Origin: Deroplatys truncata
Taxonomy: Eukaryota; Arthropoda; Insecta; Mantodea; Mantidae
DNA length: 64,000 bases
NCBI GenBank assembly: GCA_030765065.1
Contig: CM060990.1
Span: 666,636,618-666,700,617 of the forward strand
Direction: 5' to 3'
How positions within the stretch are numbered: the stretch's first letter is position 1; each line of letters starts with the position of its first letter. Shown here in pieces: positions 46,253 to 56,443 of the stretch. A model generated the notes under the pieces. The model had not been told where the DNA came from. It searched no databases and saw only the letters and a list, made by a program, of their open reading frames with translations. Made by a program: the position numbers and the translations under genes.

Positions 46253-46404
46253 TTTAATGATTAACCTCCCGCCCCAAAAGTGCAAGAAACCCAACGGCAA
46301 GAGAACGCGAGTTAACATCATTGCCAATAGACAATAAGTTCTAAAGGAAAGGCCGCCGATAAGACCAATGTAGCTAAAGGCAGGATACAAATGGAGCTAA
46401 AAGA
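46060..46404 (+). mobile_element. SINE D, tRNA-derived
   Basis: Starts with a well-kept tRNA-like head: TAGCTCAGTTGGTAGAGCAC and TGGGTTCGATTCCC (A and B boxes). A 3' body with a long GT tract follows. It interrupts a 208-bp unit and is bounded by AAGTGTTCTTATA at 46047-46059 and AAGTGTTTTTATA at 46405-46417, a 13-bp duplication with one change. The acceptor stem does not close, so it is not a working tRNA gene. Confidence 0.88.
46207..46251. repeat. (GT)n microsatellite
   Basis: About 22 GT units inside SINE D. Confidence 0.95.
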
Positions 46405-46685
46405 AAGTGTTTTTATATATGCTCTATTCTTCGAAAGCAACACATAGTAGCTTTAATTTTGTGGCTTCTGTGGTGAATGCTGCAAATTTTCGAGGCATGT
46501 ATTAATGCTAAAAATAATCAGAATTTACAAATATAGTGTGCGCACGAAGTCCATATACCGCTACATTAAATTCACACCGAGTGAGTAATCATGCTGGTTT
46601 TTGTTGCTGAGGTTGACACATACTCTACTGTTCTTGCTATATTTAACTAACGATTCTTTTCGACTTCCATTGTCGACACTAAGAG

Positions 46686-47884
46686 CAGTGTTGCCAACTC
46701 TTGGTGATGAAAAGTGGCTAAAAGTGACTGTCAAAAAGGCCAGAAATGGCTAGGTATGGTTTATAAATAGTCATATGAATGCAATTCAGATTTAATATTA
46801 ATAGAAGACATGGCAGGAATTTTCCATCCCTGTAAAATAAATTTTCTGGCTTGTCAAAGGAATTCATTTCATTTAGAAATGCTTTCTGACTTCTCATCTC
46901 AAAATGCTCACGAATAGTATGGTCACACTAGACAAACAGTCAAAGAGAAATGAAACATTGCGATTGAGTACTCGCCGGTCACAAATTTCATGTGACATGC
47001 TACATATAAATGGTAATTCTCCACACAAATATGAACTTGAAGCTTGCAAATGTCTGTAGGCTGCAACCTTCCTGTTCCCACTCCTCAAACACGGGCATCA
47101 AAGTGTGGAAATTTACAAATGAAAGATTGTGAATCAGATGTTTTACTTGGTCGATCAATTTTTCATTAACGCATGTATTATATAGGATGTATATTTCTCA
47201 TTGATACTTTGGCGATTTTAATTTAAAAATTAGACAATAGAAACTGAAAAATAGCTAGAAATGGTTGAATATTTAGAAAAATAGCTACACTTGGCCCAAT
47301 CATTATATAAAATGGCTGGAAATGCCTTTAGTGGCTTTTTGCCAAACTAGTGCAAACATGCTCTTGAGAAAGGCTACATTTAGCCATAAGAGGGCTAAAT
47401 TGGCATCACCGTAGGTAGTGTTCGGCCTGGTATACATCTACAAGTTTACGTCTTTCCCCTCTCTCAGAACAAACGAAAATATAAACATGAATTGGAATCA
47501 TCAGAGTTAGTGCAACACAGTTTAGTTTTAAATTACATGTGGAGTAACCACGGTGAATAATCGGAAGTCAATTGTCAAACATAATACGATGGCGTATTGT
47601 CTAAATGCTAATATTTACCTTATGATTTGTAAATATTTTGATAACATGCCATGACTCATGCTAGGAATATAATACAGCTACACAGGTAGCGGGGATTCAC
47701 TCTAACCATTTTTCCTTTGCATAGCTAAAGCACACATGAAATTTTACTATTTAGGCTAGATTTTGGCTAAGGGATTTGTTAAATAGGCTAAATTTCAGGC
47801 TATAAGCATTTACGATTTTATATGGCTAAACGCTACTGTGAAAATGCTAGATTTAGCCATAAAATGGCTAAGTTGGCAACACTG
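46686..47884. mobile_element. Non-autonomous hAT transposon
   Basis: 1199 bp. Ends CAGTGTTGCCAACTC and, in reverse complement, CAGTGTTGCCAACTTAGCC are hAT-type. A perfect 8-bp target duplication ACTAAGAG lies at 46678-46685 and 47885-47892, the hallmark of the superfamily. The interior is rich in GGCTA/TAGCC motifs repeated in both orientations and has no transposase frame. Confidence 0.95.
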
Positions 47885-47937
47885 ACTAAGAGTCGTGAGA
47901 CTGCAGATTGTTAACAGAAGGCAAAGCTGTCGAAGGA

Positions 47938-49302
47938 ATGGCTGACACAAGCATTTACGTTATTGAGGAACGCTTGGTGGCCGCCGTGTGGGTCCATGAG
48001 GGTGGAAAAGCAATATAAAATGCCATGGACGATTTCGTTGTTGAAGTTTTCTTGCTGCTACGTATGGTAAGTACGTTTTAAGTAGGTGTTGTATTGTATT
48101 TCAACTGTTGGGAACCGAACTTGAAGTTCGTTGCAACCGCACGTATGGTAAAAAGTTTCCGGTAGCCTTCGCCCCAAATGTACTTTCCGGTGGCCTTTGT
48201 CCCAAAAATGTTTAAAAATATTAACTTTGTAATTTGACTGTTTCTTTAAATATTATATATTTATGTTTGCCTCGGCTGCGTCAGTATTATTTTAGAGACA
48301 AGAATTTCTTAACAGGGCGTGATGCGGCTGAAGAATGTGGGCTTACACAGATTATAATTTTTAATTCACTCCTTTTTATTAATTCTTGACACTATTTAAA
48401 TAACACTTCACTGATATAGAAAGCTGTGAGATTCTTTTGTTAATTGCTTGCGCTTTTTTACACTTAAACTATTTTTGTCTCACACAAAATACATATTAAA
48501 TTTCTCGAGGACACATCTCGCGTCAGGAACATTGTCTTCAACCAACGCGTCCAGCTATGAGCACTGTCTACAAGCAACTGACTTGATCTCTACCGCCACA
48601 TTTGTTAATTTCTGTATTTCAAGTCTCTAATTGGCTATTCCTAATCTAATGGAATACTTTTATTTAGCCTAAGCCTTTTTTTGGGTTGTTGATTGGCTAT
48701 TTTATAAACTGTCTCAAAATTTACATTATTGTTGCTCCAAGAATGACTAGTAGCATTATTACTTTCTTACTCATTATTGTCTCAAGATTACCTCATTGAT
48801 ACCTCATTGTTAGCAACTTTTTACCTAGTATTCTCACAGCTCCTATATTATTAAATTACGTAATAAATTCACACAACATTATTGAACATGTACATATAAT
48901 ATAAATATTTACAATGACTATAATATACACTTTTTATATATCGTTACATACACATATTGCTTTAAGCCGGGCTGTTATTGAATTTATATATTATATAATT
49001 AGACTGAAATCATTTAAGTGTTAAAAATACTGCCTCATTGTGCGGTTTAAGAAGGCATCACCGAAAAAGAAGACTTTTGTGACTGGCAGTGTTGTTCGCA
49101 TGCGCCGAGAAATTATAGACCATCCACCAGGCCTGAACCTTGACCAATGATTCAGCTACTCTTCCGTGGCCTCCAAGGAGCCAACAACGCCAGATAACTC
49201 ACTCTGGGGGTTATCAACGAGCAGGTGCGGAAGCGCCAGTATTCAGCAAATGAAGACCTGGAAAATGCGGTCCGCAAAGCTTTCCAGATTGTGACACTGT
49301 AA
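47938..49302 (+). pseudogene. DUF4817-type transposase, internally deleted and split by an LTR
   Basis: ATG 47938 opens MADTSIYVIEERLVAAVWVH and EGGKAI (stop) NAMDDFVV, the first HTH helices, up to the LTR at 48041. Beyond it, frames shift through FKKASPKKKTF-type and GSVVRMRREIIDHP sequence (end of the HTH). They then jump to DSATLPWPPRS and a TPDNSLWGVINEQVRKRQYS-like stretch, NEDLENAVRKAFQIVTL and TAA 49300-49302. The central catalytic region is missing. The PPRSPDL-type motif is eroded. It belongs to the element at 46534-50365 and is inactive. Confidence 0.78.
48042..49037 (-). mobile_element. Solo LTR, family E, copy 2
   Basis: 996 bp with ends TGAAG and CCTCA, and a perfect 4-bp duplication TTGT at 48038-48041 and 49038-49041. 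It sits inside the HTH codons of the transposase; joining the flanks at one TTGT restores continuous homology. Confidence 0.92.
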
Positions 49303-49902
49303 TTATTGACAGGAAAATATAAATAATTCAATAAAGAAACGGCAGTCAGATTGATAAATAATTACAATAAGTAATTTATGTATATTAAATCAATGAAAAA
49401 TGTAATAAGACTAAGTTGAAATATTTGTCCGGAGAAAAAGGTCATTAGCGAGTCATGTTAAGCAAAATCATTAGTAACAGGCGGCTAGCGTTAGCACATA
49501 CGTTCCTGGAAAGCAGTTAGAGATTCGGTTCAGTACGTTTGCAAAGTCACGTACACAAGAATTCTATAAATTAGAAAGGGAATGAAATTCTGCGATTCGG
49601 GGAGGTTCCGTATAGAAACAGTGTCAGATACGTACACTTAGCTTTAAGATTGGAGCTTAAGAGAAGGGACGTTGGTAGGGATAACAATAGACAGGCGGAG
49701 CTGAAGTTAAGAAATGAGCGCATTCTAAATTAGTCACTTATTTACTTAATTCTGTGACTTATTCGTATGATGACCCTTGTAAATGTGAGTTTATTTTAAA
49801 TAGCGCCCAGTGACGCGCTTGAGTGAGCAAGATTTAGCGACTAGCGCTAAGGATCTTTCCGAGTAACATTTCTGAGACTTAGGGCAACTGACGCTTCGCA
49901 TG

Positions 49903-49935
<33 letters not shown>

Positions 49936-50365
49936 GAAACAATTTTAGTCAACATTAAGAGTTATCTAACTAAACTGGTGTTATCCTTCCAAAATACACT
50001 ACGCATACCCTGAGATGAAGAACTCGTAGCTATACCAGTAGAGCAGCAGGCGCACGAGACAACGCGGAACGAGCTACAAGATGACATCAGAAAACTCATC
50101 AAAAGAGAAGGTAACATTAAATGCTATCAACATTTGATGCAAAGGGTGCGGTTTCAACTGTGGCCCCAAGGATGTTGCTCAAAATGAGCATGAGAACATG
50201 GCGGCACATTCACCTATGCAGAGACCACGGAGGGACACATACGGATGTTCCAGATTCCTAAGATGTAAGGGAAAAACTTAAAAAACTAATTAATGGCTAT
50301 ACGGACTCCGATATCACGTAAGTTTGAAATTAATGTAGGGATATACGGACTTTATGCGCACACTG
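49303..50365. other. Right interior of family i element, unrecognised
   Basis: About 1 kb between the transposase stop and the right end, longer than expected for such an element. Contains an ATT microsatellite at 49903-49934. Sequence near 50195-50260 is unassigned. A further unrecognised insert is possible. Confidence 0.4.
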
Positions 50366-50430
50366 TACTGGGTTCCAAAAGTTCGTCTACAGCGATTCAG
50401 GAATAACAGAGGAGGAAATATATTTTTTAT
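50366..50430. repeat. Continuation of the 208-bp array
   Basis: GTTCCAAAAGTTCGTCTAC followed by an AGAGGAGGAAATA-like stretch is the second half of the unit interrupted at 46533. The array decays by about 50430. Confidence 0.75.
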
Positions 50431-51094
50431 ATGACAAAACGTTGGCAGTGCACTAGTTTTCGGCTAGTGGGTCTTATAGGGTACGGCACTCGACCTAAAT
50501 GATGCTACCAAAGTTCGTGTAGAAGTTTCAGGAGCAAATGAGGCGTTAAAGACAAACAAAGGACATAAACTTCTCAGACTTATTGTTTAAGACGCTTCGT
50601 CGTCTTAAGTGTTTGTTACCAGTCAACTTTCGGACTTCACTATTTGAATGCTTATGGAATGAGAGCAAATATGTTTTACAAATGCTGTTCTAAACTGCAG
50701 CTAAATTCGAACTGTCTTTAACTTAACTGATTGCATGAGTTTTATTCGATTGGAGTTTAAATGAAAGACAGTTTGAATAACTTCTTGAAATAACATTTGT
50801 TCACATCCTGTACACATTCAAGCAACGGGGGTAGTGTGCCTGCCTCACATTCAACAGTCCCGAGTTTGAATCTTGGATATGGTGAATTACGCGGATAAGA
50901 TTTTCCCCAGATTTTCCCTATTCTGAGAAGGCTAATGTGGGTTTAAGCTCTAATGATCCCGAACTCATTTGAGCAACATTTCACCCATGTCATTCATAAA
51001 AAAAATGTTTGTAACTCCACACAAAGTCTAGCGATTTGCACTTTAAGGCCACCTAGCGGAAAAAATATGACGTTACATATAAATACCTTTCTCT
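50431..51094. other. Unassigned, with a short hairpin and a worn SINE
   Basis: TTAAGACG at 50587-50594 pairs with CGTCTTAA at 50601-50608 across a 6-base loop. At about 50823-50990, GGTAGTGTGCCTGCC and GAGTTTGAATCTTGG at tRNA spacing, followed by GATTTTCCCTATTCTG, look like an old tRNA-derived SINE. Confidence 0.45.
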
Positions 51095-51382
51095 ACCCAC
51101 TATTAATTTTTATGTAGGGTTTACAAACTATTCTTGCAAAACTTTATTCTTCTATCTTCTTCAAGTTAAATGAGATAAGCGTTTGCATAAATAGTTTCAT
51201 TACACTTTTCGTTATAGATACAAGGAAATAGCAATAGTCCAATGTTTAAAAAACTGGTCGCTATATATAGACCTTGGAATTCCACACTCGTTCCATAGCA
51301 TCGCGATAAGCACTGAATGGTGACAAAGCCTTAAAAGATTACCAATATTGAAGAATTGAAGCCAATAATAAACTCGGAAGTA

Positions 51383-52072
51383 CAGTGCCTTCGTTTTATG
51401 TCAAGGCCACAAGCGCCTTATATGCGTATCGGCCGAGACGGCAGTGACCTCGGTATTATGCCACAGGACGTGTCAAGGGTACGTTTATCAGTTGTGAGCC
51501 GTCTCAGTCGTTGCTTTGTCTTCGTGTTGTGAAGCGTTTCGACAATATATGTGTTGTGTGTGATTTCCTTAGTAATGTTATTAACCTACGGAAATGCCTG
51601 CCAACAAATTCACGATTGAACAGCGTATTTTTATATACGATACATACGTGAAAACTGAATCATGTAGACAGGTGTGTAGACAATTTCAGCAGCAATTTCC
51701 TGGTTATCCAGTTCCAGGTAGACACACTGTGAGATGTTTGGTCAATAAATTAAAACAACGGGATCGCTAAACGTTAAAAAATAAAGTTAGACGAACTTAA
51801 GGACAATATAAAAGCAGAAATTATGAACATTACGCAAGAAGAACTTATGCGTGTGAATGGTAATTTCATCCGACAATGTCAAAAATGTTTTCGTGCAGAT
51901 GGATACCACTTTCAACAACACTTATGACAAAGTTAGTACTCATTACGTATATGTTACTAATACCGTGAGTAAGTAACGCGGGAGTTAGGGAACGGAGAAC
52001 CCCGCAATGTAGTACACTGTGCAGAGCATGCATTCGCGCGATTCGCGGCCTTGGCATAAAACGAAGGCACTA
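51383..52072 (+). mobile_element. DUF4817-like family ii element, complete ends
   Basis: 690 bp. Left end CAGTGCCTTCGTTTTATG, right end in reverse complement TAGTGCCTTCGTTTTATG, flanked by TA (51381-51382, 52073-52074). The inverted repeat continues to about 27 bp. The interior retains only the two ends of a transposase gene. Confidence 0.92.
51595..51926 (+). pseudogene. DUF4817-type transposase, N- and C-terminal ends fused
   Basis: ATG 51595 opens MPANKFTIEQRIFIYDTYVK and then SCRQVCRQFQQQFPGYPVPG, an HTH of the class, to a stop at 51769. Immediately after, another frame reads LDELKDNIKAEIMNITQEEL, RVNGNFIRQCQKCFRADGYH and FQQHL with stop at 51926. This is the C-terminal tail comparable to RRVMDSFLKNCQK...GGQFQHLL in family iii. 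Everything between is deleted, so no catalytic residue remains and the element depended on a helper. Confidence 0.85.
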
Positions 52073-52865
52073 TAATTCATGCCACAAGAAGGTTATATGA
52101 AATAAATTGTGTTTTAAAGAGAGATACATTTTTTTGTTTAGTAAGCTTCATACATTTCTTATGTTTACTCAATATACAAAAATATAGAGGGTTCCTTCCG
52201 AATAAAGAAGATTTTACAAGATATTCCCAGAAAATTGAAGTCATCATTTTATTTTCAGGTAAATATCTTAAATATTGGGTAACTATTTTTAATCAAAGTA
52301 GCTATAGCCAGTTTTGTAAAAATAAACAAATCTCTAACGTTATTCTTTTTTATTCTTTTTTTTTCATATAAAGAGAACTTTCTTGAAAATCTTCGTGTCA
52401 CGTCTTTGGAATAATGTTTGCTATTTATTCGAATTTTGTTTTTTGAGTTTTGCTGCTCATAGACACACACACTCACACGGACTTTTTTTAAATGTTTGAT
52501 TTGGATTAAGCGTGTCTCACAACTTGCATTTCCGTGAAATTTCTATATTAAATTTTTCAGTGGAACACATTCTTCTTACCTGCTGTTGGTGTGTGGCAGA
52601 AAAAGTAAAGATGAAGCATCCCCCATAGCTTTGTGGCATAAAAAATTATTCTTTTTATATCCTGCACCTCCCTGAAACTGTGTTAAACACTTTTCGCGCT
52701 CTTTAAAATGCGAAGGGCATTATGCCTATATAACAAAATAGGATATATTGCAATCGTATGATTTTCTCTAACCATTCTTCACAAACTATTATCTACCTCT
52801 GTCTATCTCATGTTAATCGAGATAAACGTATGCCAAGTTGTTTTATTGCATATTTCCTTGTAGGT

Positions 52866-53831
52866 TGAAGAAGGTTTGTATTGAAGGAGGAGTTGTATTG
52901 TAGTTCAACTGTTGGGGAGCCGAACTTGAAGTAGTTGCAACCGCACGTATGGACCCGCTTTCCGGTAGCCTTCGCCCCAAATGTACTTTCCGGTGGCCTT
53001 TGCCCCCCCCCAAAAGTTTAAAAATATTAACTTTGTAATTTGACTGTTTTTAAATATTCTATATTTATGTTTGCCTCGGCTGCGTCAGTATTATTGTTAG
53101 ACATGGATTTCTTTGCAGGGAGGTGGTGCGACTGAAGAATGTAGGCTTACACAGATTATAATTTTTACTTCACTCCTTTTATTAATGCTTGACACTATTT
53201 AAATAACACTTCAGTGATATAGAGAGCTCTGGGACTCTTTTATTAATTACTTGCACTTTTTAACACGTAAACTATTTTTTGTCTCACACTGAATACATAT
53301 TAAATTTCTCGAGGACACATCTCGCGTCCGATTAGGAACACTGTTTACAACCAACGCGTCCAGTTATGAGCGCTGTCTACAAGCAACTGACTTGATTTCT
53401 ACCGCCTAAATTTGTAACTTTCTGTATTTCAAGTCTCTGATTCGCTATTCCTAATCCAATAGAATACTTCTATTTAACTTAAGCCTTTTCTGGTTGTTGA
53501 TTTTATAAACTGACACAAAAATTACATTATTGCTTCCAAAAATTACAAGTAGTATTGTTAAACTTTCAAACTCATTATTGCCTCAAGGTTACCTCATTGT
53601 TACCTCATTGTTAGCAACGTTTAACCTATTATTCTCACAGCTCCTACATTATTAAATTACGTATTACATTCACATAACATTATTGCACATGTATATAAAC
53701 ATATACAATGACTGTAATATACACTTTTTATATATTGTTACATACACATATTGCTTTAAGGCGGGCTGTTATTAAATTTATATATGATATAATTAGACTG
53801 CAATCATTTAAGTGTTAAAAATACTGCCTCA
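52866..53831 (-). mobile_element. Solo LTR, family E, copy 3
   Basis: 966 bp from TGAAGAAGG to CTGCCTCA, with a perfect 4-bp duplication AGGT at 52862-52865 and 53832-53835. Uninterrupted family F copies read TGTAGGTACAAGG or similar here, showing the empty site. Confidence 0.94.
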
Positions 53832-54378
53832 AGGTACAAGGGGAATACATTAGCCTTAAGCGATAACGAAATATTTTAAGAGCGGTTCGCTACGTGATGA
53901 CTTTGAAATTCCGTTCTTTTCGTATGAACACGAGGAAACAACGACTAGCGATTCTCGTTTTGAGAAGAGTATAAACATTTGAAAATTTAAACCAATAAAA
54001 AGCATATCTCGAATTTGGTTAACACTACAAAAAATGTATTTGACATACCTTAATTGTGTGCTTTAATGAGGTTTATAGTTTTTGTGAAGTAATATTTTGT
54101 ATATTATTTACGGTTTACCAATTATACATAACTCATTCAAGATGAAGAGGGCTTCACAGGTTATTCCCAGAAAATTCAAGATATACATAATGTCTTGAAT
54201 ATATGGAAGTTTTAACAAACCGTTAGAAGCGATTTTTAGAAAGTCAAAAATAACAAAAGAGTTCCATGTAAAGGGTTGTTAGGCTTGGGAGATTTTCTTG
54301 TGTATCATCATATTGCATCTTTGGAAGATACAGAATTTATATACCAAGTCTGGTATGTATTGTACTCATCGCTTTTGA

Positions 54379-54896
54379 AACGGAGGGACATGGCTCAGCG
54401 GTAACGTGAAGACTCACATTCGGGAGTTCCAGGGTTCGATTCCCGGAGGCCGCCCACTCTGACTATGGGTTTTTTCGTGGTTTTCCCTGGTTCACATAGG
54501 TGAATGCTGGAGTGTTGTATTCTACCACGGATTTCCTCTCGTTTCATTTCAATTTCATGTTTCAGGTTGACTTCGGGGCTGTGGTTTGGTCGGTGTCGAA
54601 CAGACGGCACAGAGGCTTCTGATTTGGAACTACTTCTCGGCCCTGGTAGTGGGAAACCTTCCACTGCTGTGTTGTATTTCCCGGTCCCACTAGAGGGACG
54701 TTTCTGAGCGATCCTCCCGAGCCGAATGGTCAACCCTGGAAGTGTTAGGGAGCTCTGTCGACTTGCGCCGGCTTCTCTCTGCAACCGATGTCTCCTGCAG
54801 TTCCCTCACCTCATCCGTTCCCACCGGGGGGGTATGGGAACAAAATGGGGTCGAAATGCTAGGTGTTCTCTCCATTGACTAGTCCTATTCTATCCT
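54379..54896 (+). mobile_element. SINE A, copy in family F
   Basis: The head has GGCTCAGCGGTAACG and GGGTTCGATTCCC, the body TATGGGTTTTTTCGTGG and GTGAATGCTGGAGTG. Flanked by a perfect 10-bp duplication TCGCTTTTGA at 54369-54378 and 54897-54906. Joining the flanks restores the family F order. Confidence 0.94.
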
Positions 54897-54920
54897 TCGC
54901 TTTTGAGTTATGCTGTTCAC

Positions 54921-55616
54921 ACACATACACCCACATAGACATTTTTCTTCAAATGCTTTTTTTGGGGGGTTCAGTGGCCTCAAAAAATTTATTTCCGGTA
55001 AAATCTCGGTATTTAATTTTTGGGTGGAACACAATACTTCCTCAGCTTATTCTGGGTACTCATAGAGTACTAAAACACACTATGTTACAAAGTCATGGTG
55101 TGTTTTCGGACAGGGACGGAAAAATGAACACTGCCTTACCTCTAAAATTGAGTTTTATTTATGGACGCTGTTTTAACTGTTGGCCTTAGCGTCCCATTCT
55201 ATATTGGGCGTGAAAGGCAAGTAATTATGTTCAAAGGCCTCTTTATCAGGCTTGAGGTTCTTTTACGTGTCGTAAATCTACGACATGGGATCACCGGCTT
55301 TACTTCCCGAAAAAATCCATCGCCCTCCGCCGAGTTTGAACCCGCGACCTCGAGAACTAGAGGCTAGCATGGTAACCATTATACCACGGAGGAAAACACT
55401 GTGCTGAATACATACACCCAAATGGACATTTTTCTTAAAATGCTTTGTTTGGGTTTAGTGGCCTCAAAAATGTATCTCCGGTAAAATCTCAGTATTTAAT
55501 TTTTGGATGAAACACAACACTACCTCTACTTGCTGTGAGTACGTCATAAAGTAAAAAAACACGATGTTACAAAGTCTTTCGAACAGGGACGGAAAAATGA
55601 ATACTGCCTTACCTCG
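54921..55616. repeat. Local tandem duplication of about 220 bp around SINE B
   Basis: 54921-55146 and 55402-55616 are homologous from CATACACCCA to GGACGGAAAAATGAA and CTGCCTTACCTC. The unit contains the family F 3' end plus about 90 bp of its flank. SINE B (55146-55396) lies between the two units. Confidence 0.8.
55146..55396 (-). mobile_element. SINE B, copy 2
   Basis: Reverse-oriented. The right end carries the tRNA-like head (reverse complement CCGTGGTATAATGGTTACC and GCGGGTTCAAACTC); the left end is the ATTGAGTTTTATTTATGG tail. Body as in the 42.0 and 59.5 kb copies. Confidence 0.9.
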
Positions 55617-55665
55617 TTATAGATAATACATTTTATAGTAAAGCTACTCGTGTCGCAAAGCCGTG

Positions 55666-55796
55666 CAGTATTGTGGCTTTGTCCAGATTTTCAACTATCA
55701 TTTCTCTAGTTCTCACTGTCACTGGTTTCATCTGGTTCAACTTTCACTAGGACTTCACTTATTTCATACTGTCACTTCACTAGCGTGAAGTATCTG
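55666..55796 (-). mobile_element. Family H LTR fragment, 3' end
   Basis: The reverse complement matches about 44340-44459: AGTGAAGTCCTAGTGAA, then GTTGAACCAGATGAAA, CAGTGACAGTGAGAAC and GTTGAAAATCTGGACAA. No promoter part is present. Confidence 0.65.
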
Positions 55797-55837
55797 CCGC
55801 CCAGTTGGCAATCTTTAAACTGACCAGGGTGTTGCTC

Positions 55838-55905
55838 TCTTGAAGATGACATCTAAAGAGTTGACAGAAACGTCGGGTGTAAGTAATTTTACCCTTAGGC
55901 CACGG
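55838..55905 (+). other. Hammerhead-ribozyme-like core, degenerate
   Basis: TTGAAGA, then the hairpin TGACATCT-AAAG-AGTTGACA (six of eight pairs), then GAAAC. The hammerhead core is CUGANGA, stem II, GAAA. Here the first C is T, which would disable it. A GGGT...ACCC hairpin follows. No clear cleavage triplet is placed correctly, so this is at most a decayed relic. Confidence 0.25.
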
Positions 55906-55929
55906 TTCAATCCTGTGAGGTTTTAACGT

Positions 55930-56441
55930 TTTATCTATTAACTCCGGCCGTGAATACTTTATTTTTGTTTAAACGTCGAGTAATTGGACATTAAAACAAT
56001 GCTAGAAATTACCTTTATACGGAAGATATGAAACCTATGATAATGCGCACTGGCATAGCTGTAAGAGGCATGTGTATGGTCAGTTATTTTATTACTACGT
56101 TGTAACTTCAGTGTCAAAAAAAATTGTAACTATGGCAAAACCAGGGCTTCGGGAAGATAGTGAAGACAAAAAACAAAACGAGTTATTAGCTCTTCTATCC
56201 AACGTGAAGTTGTGAGCTGTCAGTTTTGTGCTTGGTGAATGGAGTCACTCACTAGAGCGCTAGCCTTGCGTTCTCTCTGATGTTGCCGAGTTCTCCTATT
56301 CTTACGTTCCTTTCACACACCAAACACAAATTTGTCTGTGCCCTGCAAAAATATTTTCATCACCCACGTTTGGAAGCAACTGGTTTACACCAAAATTGCG
56401 TCGGTTACTTTGTCTGCTATATCATCGTGTTAAAACTAAAT
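55930..56441. other. No recognised feature
   Basis: AT-rich. A stretch near 56235-56285 is faintly tRNA-like. The 64-codon frame at 56280-56474 has no motif. Confidence 0.38.
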
Positions 56442-56443
56442 TA

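Larger units (their letters stand above)
45225..46533. repeat. 208-bp tandem array
   Basis: Units marked by ATGTTCTATTCTTCGAAA start at 45434, 45642 and 45849; the next marker lies at 46417 after removal of the SINE and its duplication. A diverged first unit starts near 45225. The last unit is cut at 46533 by a transposon and continues at 50366. Each unit has a GTCCAAAAGTTCGTCTAC motif. Small frames of 60-80 codons recur in each unit but are not conserved in frame. Confidence 0.88.
46534..50365 (+). mobile_element. DUF4817-like family i transposon with two nested insertions
   Basis: Left end TAGTGTGCGCACGAAGTCC and, reverse complemented, right end CAGTGTGCGCATAAAGTCCG, each next to TA. Removing the hAT element and the LTR leaves about 1.6 kb. 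The outside flanks join into a normal 208-bp array unit (ACAAATA plus CTGGGTTCC against CTAAATACCGCGTGTCC elsewhere), so the target was the TA inside that unit. Confidence 0.88.
51095..52612 (+). repeat. Family F repeat, split by a family ii transposon
   Basis: 51095-51382 holds the 5' blocks (GATACAAGGAAATAG, ACTGGTCGC). 52075-52612 continues with TATATGAAATAAATTGTG and runs to TGGCAGAAAAAGTAAAG. The insert at 51383-52072 lies exactly between them. Confidence 0.82.
52735..55145 (+). repeat. Family F repeat, split by a solo LTR and a SINE
   Basis: 5' blocks at 52735-52861, middle at 53836-54368, 3' part at 54907-55145. Joining the three gives the usual order (ATGTTAATCGAGATAAAC, GTACAAGGGGAATAC, TTATGCATAA-like, CTTTGGAAGATAC, TGAGTTATGCTGTTCAC). 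Confidence 0.85.
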
